Position numbers and translations under genes: made by a program. A stretch of 64,000 nucleotides of DNA, taken from positions 29,002,419 to 29,066,418 of the forward strand of contig NC_134547.1 in the NCBI RefSeq assembly GCF_050624435.1. The letters are read 5' to 3'. The DNA is from Tenrec ecaudatus (Eukaryota > Chordata > Mammalia > Afrosoricida > Tenrecidae). The notes under the pieces were generated by a model. The model was not told the origin of the DNA and searched no databases. It was given only the letters and a program-made list of their open reading frames with translations. Below, piece by piece: positions 42,586 to 48,500 of the stretch (positions are counted from its first letter, which is position 1; the number at the start of each line of letters is the position of its first letter).

Positions 42586-45500
42586 ATAGTGAATGAAGAG
42601 GGAAATGCAGAGTGGAGACCCGAGGCCCAAGTGTCGACCACTGGAGATCCCCTCACAGAGGGGTTTAGGAGAGGAGACGGGTCAGTCAGGGTGCGATGTA
42701 GTACGGATAAAGAACACAGCTTTCCCCCAGATCCTGGATGCTTCCTCCCCCCAACTACCATGATCCAAATTCTACCTTGCAGGAATGGATGGGGCAGAGA
42801 TTGTACACTGGTGTATGTGGGAGCTGGAGGCACAGGGAATCCAGGGTGGATGATACCTTCAGGACCAGGGGTGTGAGGGGCAAGGCTGGGAGAGTGGAAG
42901 GTGAGTGGGTTGGAAAGGGGGAACTGATTAAAAGGATCCACATGTGACCTCCTCCCTGGGAGATGGACGACAGAGAAGGGGGGGAAGGGAGACTCCGGAT
43001 AGGGCAAGATATAACAAAATAACAATCTGTGGATTATCAAGGGCTCATGAGGGAGGGGGAGCGGGGAGGGAGGAGGGGAAAAAAAGAGGACCTGATGCAG
43101 AGGGCTTAAGTGGAGAGCAAATGCTTTGAGAGTGATTAGGGTAAAGAATGTACGGATGTGCTTTATACAATTGATGTATGTATATGCGTGGATTATGATA
43201 AGAGTTGTATGAGCCCCTAATAAAATGTTTTAAAAAAAGGACCTAATGATCACTCATAAAAAAAAAGAGTTGTACGAGCCCCCAATAAAATGATTAAATT
43301 TAAAAAAGAAAAGAAAAGCAACTAGTCACCAAAATCCCTCATGATGCTTGTTTATGGGTATGTGAAGGATTCAGGATAGGCAAAAGTATAGCGGCAGAGA
43401 GGAGATTGGTGGGCGCCTAGGATGAGGGGCAGGGGTTTACGGGAAATGAGGAGTGTCTCCTGGTGGGATGGGAATACTTTGGGGGGTGATAAGATATTCT
43501 GAAATGGATTGTGGTTGTGCAAGTCAGTAAATACATTAACACCCTTTATGTAGGTCAATGTGTATGTTATGTGAATTATATCCCAATAAAGTTATTGTTT
43601 AAAAAAATAAAAGCCTGCAAAAGCTCCCTTCAGATCTACCACTGTGGGCGGTGGGGAGAGGAGCAGGAGTGTAGTGGGAACTGGGAGTGAGAGGAGGGAA
43701 GGGGGAGGCTATGGGGCACTGGGCTTCACCTCTGAAAACAGAGGGCGTCCAGGAGGTCTGGGACTGGGGGTTGGGAGGTGGGGCAAGGCAGGAGAGCTGG
43801 GGAGTGTATAAAGGGGAGCAAGTTGTGCAGAGACCCGGGAACTTCTCCCACAGAGAGTGCTGGGATCAGGACGTGTCTGGCCACGGACAAGGCAGCCAGA
43901 GGGAACCATTTGCCAACCCTAAAGATGACATTTCCCAGGTCCACCATTGGAGACCTTAGACCCCGCTCCCCCAGCGCCAACAACCTGCACTCCAACCAAC
44001 CCTTACACTTGCAAGTCAAGTGGCACCTGCTCTGGCAACGGGTGCAACCACCTTTGGATGGAACTGCCATTTCATTAGCGCCCATCAACTATTGCGATCA
44101 AAGGAGCAGCAGATCCAAGGGCTGCGGAGAGTGAGGAAAGGAGGAGGGAGGGGTGGACGTGATGGCACATGGAGGAACTGCCAGGAAACCTCCACTCAAT
44201 TGCGAGGAAAACTCACAATCAATACAGGAACTACAACAACAAACAAAAACAGCTTCAGTAAGGGCAGGCAAGAGAAAGAAAACCAATACACGCCCCGCTA
44301 GCTCCTCAGCGAGGGTGGGGGATCCGGGAGTACCCCGCCTTTTCTGAGGGCCACCTCTATTTCTTGTCTCGTCGGAGGCTTTCCTGTTCATTGGAATCTG
44401 TGAGAGCATGGGTGCCAAGGAGCTGCCGTGGCGCATTCCAAACACAGGATGCATTTTCCCAGGCACGGACCAAAATGACCGACAGAATGGACTGGTCTTG
44501 CCAACAAAAAGAAAATAGAGGAATGTTGAATTGTGGGAAGATTTGACTGTATTCAGAGTAAATTCAAAGTAAAATTCCATGGGGGAGGAGTTTTTATATC
44601 CCTAATACAAAACATAATTAATGGCAATTTGGAGCCACTGTCATGCATTTGTGTGACTTGAACATTTAAAATTCTGTTTCCATGTTGTTTTTCAGGAGGA
44701 TCATGTCAATTCCATCCTCATGGCTTTCTGGTCTCAACTGTGTGTTCTGTGACCCCTTTAGTCGTGGTAGTCCAGTTTTCCTGATCACTGTGTTACGTGC
44801 TGTGAAGGGTTGAACATTTGAGTGAGTAGTGTGTAACATTAAATTGTGAATTGGTGGGGCTTAAGATATAACAGCTTATCAACATTTGAAGATAATGGCA
44901 CTTGATAATCTCTTTTTTTAAAATTTATTTTTTGTTGATGTTTTTCTGTTTTTGTCGTTATAGATCTTTATTTTTTATTTTATTTTATTTAACATTTCAT
45001 TAGGGACTCTTAGCACAATCCATACATACATCAAGTGTATAAAGCACATCTGTACATTCTTTGCCCTCATCATTTTCAAAGCATTTGCTCTCCGCTTAAG
45101 CCCCTGGCATCAAGTCCTCTTTTTTTTCACTTGATAATCTCTTAAAGAACGTTTCCTCCAAATGTAAAGCTGGAAAGTCACTGGCATTTAGAGAAGAATT
45201 GTATCCACATGCCATTTTAGGATTTGGGTAGGCACAATAAGAATTGTGTACAACAAATCTGGGTAGACTGGAGCATGTACACTGGACAGATAAGAGCTGG
45301 AAACACAGGTAATCCATGACACATAAACCCTTCAGGACCAATCGGGGAAGGGGAAGATGGGGGAGAAAGGGGAAACCAATCACAATGCTTTACATATAAC
45401 CCCCTACTAGGGGGACAGACAACTGAAAAGTGGGTGAAGGGAGATAGCAGTCTGTGTAAAACATGGGGGGAAAAAAGCCCTTTTTAAAAATAAATTATTA

Positions 45501-48500
45501 AGGGTTCATGAGGGAGGGAGGAGAGAAGGGAAGGGGGAAATGAGGTGATCCCAAGGGTTCGAGTAGAAAGAAAGTGTTTTTAAAATAATGATGGCAACAT
45601 ATATATAAATGTGCTTGACATGGTAGATGTGATAAGAGCTGTAAGAGCCCCCAATAAAATGATTTTTTGAAAAAAATGTATTGTGTATAAATTGTTCATA
45701 ATGTCGCTCTCCTTAACTCAAAACAACCAATAAAATACCAGTTACAAAAGAAATAAAATTAAAATCTATTTGGACATATCTGTGCATGTGCATGCAATCA
45801 ATGTCATGGAAGATTAACCGCAGAGAAGATTCTTTAGCCAACCACCGCAGAGCTTCCGGTGCAATGACCTACAACATTACCTTGGTGACGTTATTATGAA
45901 CTTTTGTTTTAAGGGCTCGCTTGTTAACACTTTCCTTCAGATACTGCCAGCAAGCTGATGCCGACTCAAAGTGACCCCAAAGGACAGGGGGAACTGCTCC
46001 TGTGTTTCTGAGACTGTCACTCTTTACAGGCGTAGACAGCCCTGCCTTTGTCCTGCTCAGTCACTTACACAGCCCCATTAATCTCAGTATAAAGTTACAA
46101 AATCAATCCCCCTGCCTTCCAGTCTAGTCCAGCTACTCCCTGCCACCAAGTCCATCCTGACCCACGGCAACCTACCCCCATGCCCAACCAACCGTTTTAT
46201 TGGCATATGATTCACATATCATACAATTCAATCACTCAGGCACATCCAGAAGAGTTGTACAATCATCACCACAAGCCACTTTAGAACCTTTTCTTTGATC
46301 TTGTCCTCATTGTTACAGCTCCCCATTTCCCCCACCCTCCCCTGCCATCCCACTATGGAACCTACAACCAGTTACTGTCGCTACAGATTTAACTCTCCCG
46401 GATTTCATATGCAGGGAAGCACACCAAAAAGACCCCAATAACAAAACTAAAGTAGAACAGACATTTTGGGATCCATTTTAAATTTGTTCGTTTTAATATT
46501 TTTCTTTCTTTTCAATTGAGGTTTTTCTCTTCTGTCATCGTGGGGTTTTCGCTTTGTATGTTTTTCTGTATAAGAAATCTAGAATGTTGTTGTTCTTAGG
46601 TGCCATCTGGTCGGACCCTGCACACAGCAGAATGAAACACTCCCTGGTCCAGCACCATCCTCACACGTGTTCCTATGTCTGAGCTCATCTTCTCAGCCAC
46701 TGTGTCCATCCATCTCCATGAGGGCCTTCCTCTTTGTCACTGCCCCTCCACTTCACCACGCCTGATGCTCATCTCCAGGGCCTGGTCTCTCCTGCCAACA
46801 TGTCTAAAGTACGCAGCAAAGCTTTGCTATACTTGCCTCTAAGGAGCACTCTGGCCACACCGCCTCCAAGACGGACCACAGACCAGCCTGTCCTTTCAGC
46901 AAGGTCTTTCCAATATTCTTTGCCAGCACCGGTGTTCCAATGCACCAATTCTTTCGGCTTCCTTATTCAAGTCCAGGACAGTAAATTCATAGACTGGAAC
47001 GGGAGTAAGTTTCCTCAGGGCATGGCCGGGCGGGTGTGTGGAAACGGGAAGCGAACAGCAATGAGTACAAGAAGGCAGATGTTCTAACAGGCCCACGAAG
47101 CACAGCTCTTTAATGGTATTGAATTGGATGACATGTGAATTAGGGTCAACAACACTGTTTTTAAAAAGACGAGAAAGGGTCATGAGCTGTGCTACCATTG
47201 TTTAAAGGAGGAAAGAAAACATTCGTACGATACTGTTGTGCGCATAAAAGATTCCTCGTAAGGGCAGAAGACACCAGGGCATTGGTGCTGTCTAGCAGGA
47301 AACGGGGTAGCTAGGGGAAGGGTCCTGACTAGATTTTACATTTTAAATCACTTCTGTATCTTTTGAAGTTGAACCTTGGGAATGTTCGAAGGACAACACA
47401 AAGCAAAAAACACAATTCCAGAGCTCTCCTTTTACTTAAATATTAAAAATATCAGGACTGAAAGAACAGCTAAACCTGGGGACACAGTTTTGATAGCTTT
47501 TCAAACAGGTGCTCCATTGGGGAGCACCCAATTGGGGGTCAGGGCAGGGGACGTGGGTCTACTGATTGTGCCAGCCACTGGATAATCCCTACAGGGAACG
47601 CCACTGCCCCCACAGCTGGGAGAAACCTGCACACCAGTCTGGGGTGGGAAGGCCTCTCTTCCTCTCCCAGCACCTCAGTCACTCACCACCACTCGCCTCA
47701 GCTCTGGGACATTGTCTGCTGCTCTTCCTGCTTCCCCTCTTCCTGCTTCCCCTCTTCCTGCTTCCCCTCTTCCGCTCGTTCCAAGGAGCCCCGGAGGCAC
47801 AGCAGGAAAGGAGTTTGGGCTGCTAACCACATGCACAGGAGGAAGAAAGACTTCTGCTCCCATATAGAATTAGTCGCAGAAACCCACAGGGGCAGTTCTG
47901 TCCTGTTCTATAGGGCCACTCTCACCTCATGAGAAGTCATACTGCCGTGACGGCAGTATGTGTGAGATCCTTCTCAGGGAACTCTCTTGGCACAATGGAC
48001 ACTAACACAAGGTCAGTCGGTTGTTTGAAACCACCAGCCACTCCTTGAGAGAAAGACCAGACAAAGTCTCTGAAACTCACAGGAGCAGTTCTGCCCTGTC
48101 CTGAGTCAGAATTGACTAGATGGCAGTGAATTTGGTTTTCGTGGAGAAAGAAGTTAAGGAGTCCCATTGGTATGGTTGGTTATGAATTGGGCTACTGACC
48201 TAAAGGACAGCAGTTCAAACCCACCAGGCACTGCTTAGGGAGAAACAATGAAGCTTCTTATTCCTGGAAGAAGTCTCATCTCCTCTCCTAATTATTGCAC
48301 CTTTCTGTTTTATGTCTGCCTTCCGGGGGATTCCACGAACCAGTTTTCTATTTCCCTGCTCTGGAATCGAAAGTTTCCTGGCAGGGGTTGGTTTCGAAAT
48401 CCCGGTTGCATATTGCCTGATCGTTCTAGCTGGGTGTTTTACCGATGGAGTCTCCTCATGAACAGCACTGAAAATACAAGGGCCCGGAGGGCTCTTTTAC

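Larger units (their letters stand above)
40841..43318 (+). mobile_element. Short L1 3'-end insertion, middle level of the nest
   Basis: Its two halves are 40841-40939 and 43267-43318 (GAGTTGTACGAGCCCCCAAT to the A-tail). An 8-base duplication AACTAGTC (40833-40840 and 43320-43327) flanks it. The inner L1 inserted into this small element. Confidence 0.8.

Noticed and set aside
42385-43040. Frames of 163-182 codons with a Tyr-Ile repeat
   Set aside because: The Tyr-Ile run is the TA microsatellite translated; the rest is L1 UTR.
43687-44580. Cluster of long frames in WDR88 intron 1
   Set aside because: Frames occur on both strands and no domain, splice context or codon pattern supports a gene.
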